A stretch of DNA of 16,973 bases from Methanoregula sp. UBA247 (GTDB taxonomy: Archaea > Halobacteriota > Methanomicrobia > Methanomicrobiales > Methanospirillaceae), in contig DADR01000065.1 of the NCBI GenBank assembly GCA_002495055.1, forward strand, positions 1-16,973, read 5' to 3'. A program made the translations under genes and the position numbers. Of the stretch, positions 6,568-12,717 are shown in pieces. The notes under the pieces are model-generated. The model saw only the letters and a list, made by a program, of their open reading frames with translations. It was not told the DNA's origin and did no database searches. Position 1 is the stretch's first letter, and each line of letters begins with the position of its first letter.

Positions 6568-6592
6568 ACCGAAGACCTCCTGAGTTTCCCCC

Positions 6593-6617
6593 TGTTTTAA
6601 AAATATTTCAAATTTTT
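6593..6617. terminator. AT-rich bidirectional stop region
   Basis: Between converging genes ending at 6567 (plus) and 6662 (minus) there are T runs on both strands: TTTTT at 6613-6617 on plus, and the complement of AAAAA at 6599-6603 on minus. No stem-loop is clear. Assigned from context. Confidence 0.35.
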
Positions 6618-6661
6618 GTTCGTATGGACGAGGAGTAAAATACCTTTCCAGAGGGGATTAT

Positions 6662-7246
6662 TTATCGATTATTGGGGATACCTTCCCCATCCTTCCTGAA
6701 CAGCGCCGTATGGCTCCATAAAACGAACGGGGTACCGACCCTGCGGAATCCGGCCGATGCTGCCTTCGTAAGAGTCGTTTCAAATTCATCTGCTGGAACC
6801 TCGTGTTTCGGCTCAGCGATGAGCAACGTCCCGCCCGGGACAAGAAGGGAAAATACCTCCTCCATGAGCCAGGCTGCATCGGGGACTTCGTGGACTACAC
6901 AGCATCCGAATGCAACATCAATACGTCCCGGATATTCGAGCGCCAGCGATTGCGGTTCGGTCTTATGGAGCCGGATACGGGGAAGAAGTCCTTCATGGGA
7001 GGCCTTTTCCTTCAGGATCTCCAGCATCCCCTCCTGGAGATCCACCGCGATGACCTGCCCGTTTTCTCCGACGCGCCGCGCAATGGGCAGGGTAAAGAGG
7101 CCCGTCCCGCACCCGATATCAAGGACCGTATCTCCCGGGCGGACATACGTATTCACCAGCCGGCCTGGCTGGTACTTGAACCGTCGCCACCGCCCGTCAA
7201 GGTAACTGGCCCGGGATACCGGGAAGACTTCGTGATTGCCGCCCAT
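6662..7246 (-). CDS. Class I SAM-dependent methyltransferase (194 aa)
   Basis: Motif I VLDIGCGTGLFTLP lies at residues 41-54, the acidic loop VIAVDLQEGML at 65-75, then FGCCVVHEVPDAAWLMEEV and LLVPGGTLLIAEP (motifs IV to VI). The N-terminus begins MGGNHEVFPVSRASYLDG. It resembles the Methyltransf_11/25 group, as does the gene at 1763-2356, but the two are not close copies. It starts four bases after the stop of the radical SAM gene and is the last gene of the six-gene operon headed by the NifX/ORP-like protein. Its substrate is unknown; methylation of a small molecule, metalloid or RNA is possible. Confidence 0.85.
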   Translation of the reverse strand: MGGNHEVFPVSRASYLDGRWRRFKYQPGRLVNTYVRPGDTVLDIGCGTGLFTLPIARRVGENGQVIAVDLQEGMLEILKEKASHEGLLPRIRLHKTEPQSLALEYPGRIDVAFGCCVVHEVPDAAWLMEEVFSLLVPGGTLLIAEPKHEVPADEFETTLTKAASAGFRRVGTPFVLWSHTALFRKDGEGIPNNR

Positions 7247-7250
7247 TGTA

Positions 7251-8192
7251 TCATCTCGGAACGATTGTATAAAAAATCCCGCGAGTCCCCCGCTGCGATG
7301 TAACTTCCCCGTTCCGTTCGAGCATGCCGAGGATTTTTACTGCCTCGCTACCACTCATGCCCGTGGTCTGCACAAGGTCTTCTAGGGTAGATGGCCTGCG
7401 GCTGAGCGTTGCGCGGATCAGGTCTGCAGTATCGGTCATAGCCCGGGTTACCCGCGAAACGGGATGCTTCCTGCCAACAATCTCGATACCTGTCCTTCCC
7501 AGTACCTTACTGATCCGTTCCAGTTCGATATCCGTTGCCGCCTCAACCCATCCCTCTGCGGGAGGCCGGTCGAGAGTGTTCAGCTGCATAAGGTCTGGAT
7601 TAATCCGTTCAATTGCTGCTTTGAACCCCACCAGTTCGACGTCCGTGGTATTCACGCCGGGAACGATGAACACTTCGAGCCAGAGAGCCCCGTTATACAT
7701 CTTCCGGAAACTGACAAAACCCTCGATGATTGCTTCTATCCTAAGCGAGGGATGCGGCCGGTGGATACGCTCGAATGTCTCCTGGTAAACTGAAGTCATG
7801 GTCGGGATAACCCGGTCGGCGGGAAGAAGTTCATCCCGCACACCTGCGTCGGTCATGAGACTTCCGTTAGTGAGGACACTCAGGATATATTCCGGGTACT
7901 CATGTTTCACAAACGCGATGACCGGCCCCAGCGACCGTGAGAGTGTCGGCTCACCGGAACCGGCAAGCGTGATGGTATCAAGATGCGGGCGGGCAGCAAG
8001 CACTTCACGGAGTTCGGCCATCACGTCTTCAGCGGGGAAAAAGGTCTGCCGCGTGACGGTCTTGTCCGTGGTGGATCCACATTCGCAATAGACACAGTTA
8101 TACGAGCAGGTCTTGAAGGGGATCAGGTCAACGCCAAGCGAGAGCCCGAGCCTGCGGGAGAGGACCGGTCCAAAAATGTGTTTTTTATTCAT
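7251..8192 (-). CDS. Radical SAM enzyme with C-terminal winged-helix-like domain (313 aa)
   Basis: Starts MNKKHIFGPVLSRRLGLSLG. Cys29, Cys33 and Cys36 form the CxxxCxxC motif (KTCSYNCVYCECG) that binds the SAM-cleaving [4Fe-4S] cluster. LAGSGEPTLSRSLG (about 76-89) matches the GEP motif of the fold. The layout resembles COG0731, Fe-S oxidoreductases related to the wyosine enzyme TYW1. The last about 50 residues (STLEDLVQTTGMSGSEAVKI, then RNGEVTSQRGTRGIFY) look like a winged helix. The reaction is not known. It follows the DUF134 gene by 32 bases and precedes the methyltransferase by 4, so it is part of the NifX/ORP operon. Radical SAM chemistry in a cluster-assembly operon recalls NifB, but this is not NifB. 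Confidence 0.87.
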   Translation of the reverse strand: MNKKHIFGPVLSRRLGLSLGVDLIPFKTCSYNCVYCECGSTTDKTVTRQTFFPAEDVMAELREVLAARPHLDTITLAGSGEPTLSRSLGPVIAFVKHEYPEYILSVLTNGSLMTDAGVRDELLPADRVIPTMTSVYQETFERIHRPHPSLRIEAIIEGFVSFRKMYNGALWLEVFIVPGVNTTDVELVGFKAAIERINPDLMQLNTLDRPPAEGWVEAATDIELERISKVLGRTGIEIVGRKHPVSRVTRAMTDTADLIRATLSRRPSTLEDLVQTTGMSGSEAVKILGMLERNGEVTSQRGTRGIFYTIVPR

Positions 8193-8224
8193 GCTGGCAA
8201 CACCATTGTCCCGCTATACCGTGA

Positions 8225-8683
8225 TTATTCTGTAATACGATCCGGATATTCAGCGGTTTGGCGGGTATTCTTTCCGGATCCCCCTGATACTTTGGGACAG
8301 CGGCCTCCCCCGCTTTTCGGGCAGAGGGTCTCGTCCCGTTTAGGGCAATGCCCTTTGAGCCTTCGCATGCATCCTTCCATCTGGATCGCTTTTCCATTGA
8401 GAATAGCATCCGCAATCTTATGGCGCGCCTCGTGGATATCCCGCCAGATGGTCTTCCGTGAAACGCCAAGTACAACAGCCGCCTCTTCCTGTTCAAGACC
8501 CTGAACGTCGATCAGGTCCAGTGCAGCAATCTCTTCAGGGAGGAGCAGGACTATCTCGTTTTGTTCATTCGAGTTGCATTGCGGCGCATAGCATCGCCCG
8601 GACGACCCACCTTCGAGCGACCGGTTCATGCGGGGCCGTCCCCGCCTCCGGCAGCATTCTTGGGTCTCACCACTTTTTTCCAA
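8225..8683 (-). CDS. DUF134-family regulator with Cys-rich tail (152 aa), TTG start
   Basis: The core matches DUF134: basic N-terminus RRRGRPRMNRS (12-22), LLLPEEIAALDLIDVQGLEQ (46-65), helix-turn-helix AAVVLGVSRKTIWRDIHEAR (68-87), then KIADAILNGKAIQMEGC. Unlike the 97-residue copy at 4883 it has extra Cys at 10, 11, 31, 36 and 105 and a tail with CPK at 113, 121 and 129, exactly 8 residues apart, which could bind a metal or Fe-S cluster. The start is TTG 8683, with GGAG 10 bases upstream inside the ATPase gene, overlapping its end by 17 bases; ATG 8629 is a less likely start because it would remove the basic segment. It lies in the middle of the NifX/ORP operon and is a good candidate for the sensor-repressor of that operon (inference). 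Confidence 0.86.
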   Translation of the reverse strand: MEKSGETQECCRRRGRPRMNRSLEGGSSGRCYAPQCNSNEQNEIVLLLPEEIAALDLIDVQGLEQEEAAVVLGVSRKTIWRDIHEARHKIADAILNGKAIQMEGCMRRLKGHCPKRDETLCPKSGGGRCPKVSGGSGKNTRQTAEYPDRITE

Positions 8684-9551
8684 GGACTATCAGCTCCTGT
8701 TCAAGTATGGCTGCCAGTATTTGAATGGCTTGCGCTGCGGGCGTTGCACTTGAATCCGTGACGGGAACCCCTCTCCGGACCGATTCGATGACTGCAGGAT
8801 CAAAGGGGATCTGCCCGATCATAGGAATCTTCTCCTCATCGCACCAGCACTGTATTCTTTCCGTAAAAGACAGTTCCAGATCGAACCGGTTGATGGCAAC
8901 AAGGATCCGGGGGCGGAACTGCCGGCAGACAGCAACAACCCGTTTGAGATCATGGAGCCCTGATATACTCGGCTCCGTGACGATGAGCACGATATCCATA
9001 CCGCTGATGGTCGAGATGAGCGGGCAGCCGGTTCCCGGCGGGCCGTCTATCAGGAACAGATCGCAGTCCTGGTCATGCTCCATAGCGGTTTTTTTCACCG
9101 CATGAACAAGCAGCCCGGAGTTACCGGCACCCGGCACCAGCCGGGCATGCACGAGATGTCCCCTTGCCGACTCCGAGTACATGATCTCGCCGGTCTGCCG
9201 CGGCTGCATGGAGACAGCAGCAGCCGGGCAGACATACGTGCAGACCGCGCAACCCTCGCAGCGGAGCGGGTTTATCTGGTACGATCCATCCTGCACATCA
9301 ACGGCATCGAACCGGCAGTGCACCTTGCATTCCCCGCACGGCACGCAGATCGAGGGGTCGATGACCGCGCTTTTCATTCCCATGAACGGGTCGGTCCTGA
9401 TGAGGCGGGGGCTCATGAGGAGCTCAAGGTTTGCTGCATCCACATCACAGTCCGCAAGGACCATCGACCCGTCAAGCAGGTGGGATAGTGCGGCCGTGAC
9501 CATTGTCTTTCCCGTCCCGCCCTTGCCGCTGATGACCGCAAGCCGGATCAT
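8667..9551 (-). CDS. MinD/ParA-superfamily ATPase with inserted 2[4Fe-4S] ferredoxin domain (294 aa), copy 2
   Basis: A cytosolic P-loop ATPase of the family called 'MinD superfamily P-loop ATPase containing an inserted ferredoxin domain'. The deviant Walker A SGKGGTGKT is at residues 8-16 and the Walker B-like switch LFLIDGPPGTGCP is in the middle. The insert carries two CxxCxxCxxxC clusters (Cys69, 72, 75, 79 and Cys98, 101, 104, 108). Such ATPases are relatives of ApbC/Mrp/NBP35 and in Desulfovibrio are encoded with the orange protein that holds a Mo-Cu sulfide cluster; a role in cluster assembly or transfer is inferred. I chose ATG 9551, which overlaps the stop of the upstream paralogue (ATGA); a longer frame to 9578 runs inside it. 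Coupled also to the DUF134 gene downstream. Confidence 0.92.
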   Translation of the reverse strand: MIRLAVISGKGGTGKTMVTAALSHLLDGSMVLADCDVDAANLELLMSPRLIRTDPFMGMKSAVIDPSICVPCGECKVHCRFDAVDVQDGSYQINPLRCEGCAVCTYVCPAAAVSMQPRQTGEIMYSESARGHLVHARLVPGAGNSGLLVHAVKKTAMEHDQDCDLFLIDGPPGTGCPLISTISGMDIVLIVTEPSISGLHDLKRVVAVCRQFRPRILVAINRFDLELSFTERIQCWCDEEKIPMIGQIPFDPAVIESVRRGVPVTDSSATPAAQAIQILAAILEQELIVLGKKW

Positions 9552-10399
9552 TGATCCACCCCGGCAAGTGTCCTGCATTTGAGAAAGAGGGCACTAAAGT
9601 CCTTCTGCCACTCCGGGCGCACCCGGCAGAGGAGGTCGCCCCTGCTCTGGATGGCGGCAATCTCCCGGTCGAAGGGAATGGTCATCAGGATCTCGAGGTC
9701 GTGGTCGATACAGAACCGTATTGTGTCCTCATCCTTCCCGTCGCTGCGGTTGATGACAATACCAGCGGGAACACCCAGCCGTGCAGCCACGTCCACGGCA
9801 AGCTGCAGATCGTGCAGGCCGAACGGGGTGGACTCCGTGACGAGGATGCAGGCATCGCAGCCGTCCAGTGTCTCGATGACCGGACAGGACGTACCCGGTG
9901 ATGCATCGAAGATAACCTCGGGGTCGCGTGAGACCTTTTTCTTCGCCTCCCTGATAACCGGCACGGCATGCGGGCTTCCCGTGTCCAGTGTGCCGGATAC
10001 CAGTTTCAGGCCGGGTATCGGCAATGATGATGAAAGGGTCCCGATCCGTCTCGGCTCTTCACGGATTGCGTTCTTTGGACAAACCAGCGTACACCCCCCG
10101 CACGAGTGGCAGAGCTCAGGGAAGAAGAGAACGCGGTCGGGCAGCACGGTGAGGGCACCATACTGGCAGAACTCCCCGCACTTCCCGCAATGTTTGCAGG
10201 CGAACTCTTCGATAACCGGCACCGGTACCGCCACCTCAGTTCTCGTGGCGGGCGAAGGAAAGAAGAGATGGAGGTTGGGCTCCTCAACATCGCAGTCAAC
10301 GAGCGTGACCTGGCCGGTCCACGCAAGGGTGAACGCCAGGTTTGCAGCCACCATACTCTTGCCGGTACCACCCTTGCCGCTTGCAACAGCGAGTTTCAT
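9548..10399 (-). CDS. MinD/ParA-superfamily ATPase with inserted 2[4Fe-4S] ferredoxin domain (283 aa), copy 1
   Basis: Paralogue of the next gene and probably its heteromeric partner. Deviant Walker A SGKGGTGKS is at 7-15, the DCDVEEPN segment follows, and VIFDASPGTSCPV is the Walker B/switch region. The ferredoxin insert has Cys68, 71, 74, 78 and Cys97, 100, 103, 107 (CKHCGKCGEFC and CHSCGGCTLVC). Pairs of these ATPases sit side by side in ORP and related loci, and together would drive ATP-dependent Fe-S or Mo-S cluster handling (inference from family and context). I start at ATG 10399 (MKLAVASGKGG) because homologous ATPases begin there and AGGG lies 6 bases upstream; ATG 10414 adds five residues and is possible. 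About 62 bases follow the NifX/ORP-like gene, with no promoter seen between. Confidence 0.92.
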   Translation of the reverse strand: MKLAVASGKGGTGKSMVAANLAFTLAWTGQVTLVDCDVEEPNLHLFFPSPATRTEVAVPVPVIEEFACKHCGKCGEFCQYGALTVLPDRVLFFPELCHSCGGCTLVCPKNAIREEPRRIGTLSSSLPIPGLKLVSGTLDTGSPHAVPVIREAKKKVSRDPEVIFDASPGTSCPVIETLDGCDACILVTESTPFGLHDLQLAVDVAARLGVPAGIVINRSDGKDEDTIRFCIDHDLEILMTIPFDREIAAIQSRGDLLCRVRPEWQKDFSALFLKCRTLAGVDQ

Positions 10400-10461
10400 G
10401 GTCTGCCCTGCCATCTGTCCATCGTCAGAATCCCCGACCGCGTTTGGTTCCCTGCATCGTC

Positions 10462-10797
10462 CTACCCGGACCGGGCAAGTGTATTTTTCGTAAACTGGTC
10501 GAGTGCATCTTTTACCAATCCACCGGCACGGTACGTGTACATCTCAATCCCTGCTGCAACAAGGACTTCCTGTGCATTCCCGCCTACCTGGCCGCTGACC
10601 AGTGCCTTCACGTTGTTCGCGATGAGAACCTGGGCTGCCTTGGGGCCTACGCCTCCTCCGCCATCGGCGTATGGGTTCTTTATCGCTTCAAAGGACCCGT
10701 TCCCGCTCTCAACAATGATAAAATACGGCGCACGCCCGAACCTCTCTTCGGTCTGAGCGTCCAATGTCGTTCCTTTTGCGGTAAAACATACTTTCAT
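10462..10797 (-). CDS. NifX/ORP-like protein, dinitrogenase iron-molybdenum cofactor family (111 aa), copy 1
   Basis: Starts MKVCFTAKGTTLDAQTEERF and has the PF02579 pattern: GRAPYFIIVESGNGSFEAI (24-42), a GGGGVGPKAAQVL loop, VKALVSGQVGGNAQEVL and a final AGLVK-type segment (GGLVKDAL). The family includes NifX, NifY and NafY, which carry FeMo-cofactor precursors, and the orange protein of Desulfovibrio, which holds a Mo-Cu sulfide cluster. No His is evident as ligand and the single Cys lies near the N-terminus. I chose ATG 10797 because the upstream ATG at 10821 lies inside the operator motif and ahead of the expected transcription start. It heads a six-gene operon. Copy 2 at 11446-11781 has the same length but diverges widely in sequence. 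Confidence 0.9.
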   Translation of the reverse strand: MKVCFTAKGTTLDAQTEERFGRAPYFIIVESGNGSFEAIKNPYADGGGGVGPKAAQVLIANNVKALVSGQVGGNAQEVLVAAGIEMYTYRAGGLVKDALDQFTKNTLARSG

Positions 10798-10815
10798 GAT
10801 CTTAACCTTATTTTT

Positions 10816-10841
10816 ACTCATATGCGCATAAATAATTTAAA
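10816..10841 (-). promoter_or_regulatory. Promoter of the NifX/ORP operon with 16-bp operator-like motif (copy 2)
   Basis: Plus-strand ACTCATATGCGCATAA at 10816-10831 is identical in all 16 bases to the copy at 1183. The TATA box (minus TTTAAATTA, 10833-10841) follows at one base. Expected start of transcription is near 10810 and the gene starts at 10797, so the motif would block or modulate initiation. The rest of the gap to 10936 is unremarkable apart from a 5-bp hairpin (10863-10877). Confidence 0.7.
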
Positions 10842-10936
10842 CTATCACATCATACACAAAATCCTCAAAACCTGAGGTAACACGGACATCGCCACCATGA
10901 TACCAATTTTTCGTGTTTTTTCAACACCAGGAGTGA

Positions 10937-11449
10937 ATGTTGGTTATGCCAGAGTCCGCAGATAATCCTGAATCCTTCGCTTATATCCCAATCGGAACCG
11001 TTCGTTCACCGTTTCCTGATATCGCCGGTATGCCCATCCAACCCGGCGGGGCACGGGGTATCCGGGGCACTATTGAAATCCGCTCGGAATTTGTCGCCGG
11101 TCTTAAGGATTTGGAGGAATTTTCCCACGTCATCCTTATCTATGCATTCCATCGGTGCAACGGGCATTCACTTGAAGTAAAACCTTTTCTTGATCCCAGG
11201 CCCCACGGGATATTTGCCACGCGGGCACCCAGGAGACCGAATGCAATCGGGCTCTCGATTGTTCGGCTCGCTGGTATTTCGGGAAACACGCTTGAGATTG
11301 AAGATGTGGACATCCTTGACGGGACGCCGCTCCTGGATATCAAACCCTATGTACCCGCATTCGACTCGCACTGTGATGCGAAGGCCGGCTGGTTCGATGC
11401 TGTCTCCCATAATGCGACATCGGTCAGATCTGATGAGCGGTTCTGTTAG
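10937..11449 (+). CDS. trmO: TrmO-like tRNA m6t6A37 methyltransferase (UPF0066/TsaA family)
   Basis: The product carries the family blocks YIPIGTVRSPFPD near the N-terminus, IFATRAPRRPNAIGLSIVRL (about 91-110), and LLDIKPYVPAFDSH (about 130-143). TrmO methylates N6 of t6A37 in tRNAs reading ACY codons using SAM, in a beta-barrel fold. In archaea the family is found as stand-alone proteins like this one, at 170 residues, compared with the longer bacterial form with a C-terminal extension. ATG 10937 is close to GGAG (3 bases), so ATG 10946 or TTG 10940 may be the real start. It faces the NifX/ORP operon promoter and its stop overlaps the stop of the second NifX/ORP gene by four bases; no functional link to the cluster is implied. 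Confidence 0.88.
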   Translation: MLVMPESADNPESFAYIPIGTVRSPFPDIAGMPIQPGGARGIRGTIEIRSEFVAGLKDLEEFSHVILIYAFHRCNGHSLEVKPFLDPRPHGIFATRAPRRPNAIGLSIVRLAGISGNTLEIEDVDILDGTPLLDIKPYVPAFDSHCDAKAGWFDAVSHNATSVRSDERFC

Positions 11450-11781
11450 GCTGTCATTCTATTCGGTTTTTTGATGGCGGCATCAATCGCGTCCTTCACC
11501 CGGCCCGGGCCCTCGTACAAAGAGAGCGAGATACCAGCAGCCTTAAGAAGATCTTTCGCGTTATCACCGATCTCTCCGGTGATTACTGCAACAACTTCGT
11601 TCATCTTCAGTAAGCGTACCGTACTCTGACCAATCCTGGCATCACTGAGAACAAACCCGTTCCGGATCGCTTCCGATTTGCCGGTCCGGGTATTGTAAAG
11701 AATAAAATATGGTGCCCGGGCAAAATGGCGTTCGAATGCACTTTCCAGTGCAGGGCCCCGGGCCGTGATACAGACTTTCAT
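11446..11781 (-). CDS. NifX/ORP-like protein, dinitrogenase iron-molybdenum cofactor family (111 aa), copy 2
   Basis: Starts MKVCITARGPALESAFERHF, followed by ARAPYFILYNTRTGKSEAI (22-40), VVAVITGEIGDNAKDLLKAA, and GPGRVKDAID. It aligns without gaps to copy 1 (10462-10797) and is a diverged paralogue, missing the GGGG loop (DARIGQSTVR instead). The function should be that of the family, binding a metal-sulfur cluster or its precursor. ATG 11781 is preceded by AGAGAAGATC. It is monocistronic, and its promoter has a 14/16 copy of the shared motif, so the two ORP-like proteins are probably co-regulated but made independently. The downstream end meets trmO tail to tail. Confidence 0.88.
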   Translation of the reverse strand: MKVCITARGPALESAFERHFARAPYFILYNTRTGKSEAIRNGFVLSDARIGQSTVRLLKMNEVVAVITGEIGDNAKDLLKAAGISLSLYEGPGRVKDAIDAAIKKPNRMTA

Positions 11782-11790
11782 GATCTTCTC

Positions 11791-12211
11791 TTAATTATTA
11801 CCCATATGAGCATAATTGGATAAAGGTATGGATGCTGGCATATCTGTAGATTGACACCCCGGAAAAACAACCTTTATATTCGCATTGCGGCAGCCTTTCC
11901 GGGCCCCGGATGGGGTCAAATAGGTGGCAAAAACCCGCCTCTTTTGCATCCGTTTTAATGTTTTTCCGATATGCCGAAAAAAATTCCAGTGCAGGAGCAT
12001 ATGGATGATAAGCAGGGCGAAAAAGGTAAAACTTGCAAGTCATACCAGAGAACCCAGTCATGCCCTGGTTGTCCCTATCCAGGTGACCCAGCTGCCGCCC
12101 CTCCCGCCACCGCATAGCAGGAAAATTCAATACAAGCCCGGTAATGAGTGACAGGATGAACGTGATCAGGCAGCCGATATCTACCAGTGCATTGATAGTG
12201 ACGCGTTTCAT
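11791..12211 (-). pseudogene. DUF4405-type membrane protein, decayed by at least three frameshifts
   Basis: The N-terminus is MKRVTINALVDIGCLITFIL, a first membrane helix typical of DUF4405. Restoring frame near 12120 gives GGGRGGSWVTWIGTTR; a second shift near 12063 gives HDWVLWYDL; a third near 12030 gives FTFFALLIIHMLLHWNFF, the second membrane helix with its His residues, then RHIGKTLKRMQKR. The first and second breaks look like one-base insertions and the third a one-base deletion. These are the landmarks of DUF4405, a small two-helix membrane family with conserved His, perhaps haem-related. Its 3' end, in the present frame, runs to 11791 and covers the promoter of the neighbouring NifX/ORP gene, which suggests the original stop was lost. 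Start 12211. Family call is from motif memory. Confidence 0.72.
11800..11825 (-). promoter_or_regulatory. Promoter of the second NifX/ORP gene with operator-like motif (copy 3)
   Basis: Plus-strand ACCCATATGAGCATAA (11800-11815) differs at two of 16 positions from the copies at 1183 and 10816. The TATA-like sequence (minus CTTTATCCAA) follows directly at about 11816-11825. Expected start near 11794 lies 13 bases ahead of ATG 11781. Confidence 0.58.
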
Positions 12212-12377
12212 GGAAAATCCCTGTTATCCACTGAAGTTCTTCGGGTTAATAAGCACAAGGGGAATAATTGGTCTGATTCAAGTAAACGTCTTCCTGCGGA
12301 AAAAGAACCCGGCGTTCCCGATTCGGAACAGGTGCAGACTAACCGGTGGTGAAGCAGAAGATCAATACAATAATACC

Positions 12378-12410
12378 GTGGGTTCATGAAATTTACCATG
12401 AAAAACCCAC
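12378..12410. repeat. Imperfect inverted repeat (hairpin)
   Basis: GTGGGTT (12378-12384) pairs with AACCCAC (12404-12410); inside this, CATG at both ends of the loop can add more pairs. The sequence between is AT-rich. It lies in non-coding DNA upstream of the decayed DUF4405 gene; function unknown. Confidence 0.55.
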
Positions 12411-12700
12411 TGTTATTCATCATGTTTGCCTGAGTTCGTGACTCATGTGCGTTTCTCCTGCAAGGTATGATTTCCACCACGCACATAAATCATAAACCTA
12501 CAGGGGGTTTATAATAAACAGCAACGACGAAAAAAAACTCTTTGTGTTTTCTCAGCACAACATTGATAATTTTTTAAAGAAGAGTGAAGGTTACCATATT
12601 CGGTCGGTATTCTCTCATCGTTATTGACGACCTCGGCAAACGGTTCCGTATCTACGACCCGACACTCGGCATCCGGTCCCACTTCAACATTGCTCTTACA

Positions 12701-12717
12701 TTTAAAAAAAGAAAGAA
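12701..12717 (-). terminator. T-rich terminator after the secreted protein gene
   Basis: On the minus strand, immediately after the stop codon, the sequence reads TTCTTTCTTTTTTTAAA. Oligo-T tracts of this kind are the usual archaeal intrinsic stop signal. Confidence 0.5.

Larger units (their letters stand above)
12212..12717. other. About 500 bases without a convincing gene
   Basis: This gap lies between the decayed DUF4405 gene and the end of the secreted protein gene. It holds AT-rich runs, a 7-bp stem inverted repeat (12378-12410), and a TTTATAATAAA-like stretch near 12510. A minus-strand frame at 12208-12486 has the composition of random sequence, although its stop overlaps the next ATG by ATGA. 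A plus-strand frame starting at GTG 12584 (VKVTIFGRYSLIVIDDLG...) reads more like protein but runs into the next gene on the opposite strand; it may be a remnant of something larger. No transposase could be recognised. Confidence 0.55.

Noticed and set aside
6545..6592. tRNA-like GGTTCAAATCC on the minus strand at the end of the FmdE-like gene
   Set aside because: The T-arm stem pairs at only two of five positions and no acceptor or anticodon stem follows; it overlaps coding sequence.
10863..10877. Hairpin CCTCA-AAACC-TGAGG as a regulatory site
   Set aside because: A 5-bp stem is short enough to occur by chance, and it is far from either start site.
11993..12012. GAGCATATGGATGATAA as a further operator copy
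   Set aside because: It falls inside the DUF4405 remnant, matches only the CATATG core and has no promoter beside it.
12208..12486. Minus-strand frame of 92 codons with ATGA overlap
   Set aside because: Low-complexity, Arg/Ser/Cys-rich sequence with no family signal; a ribosome site inside it points to a different frame that stops after eight codons.
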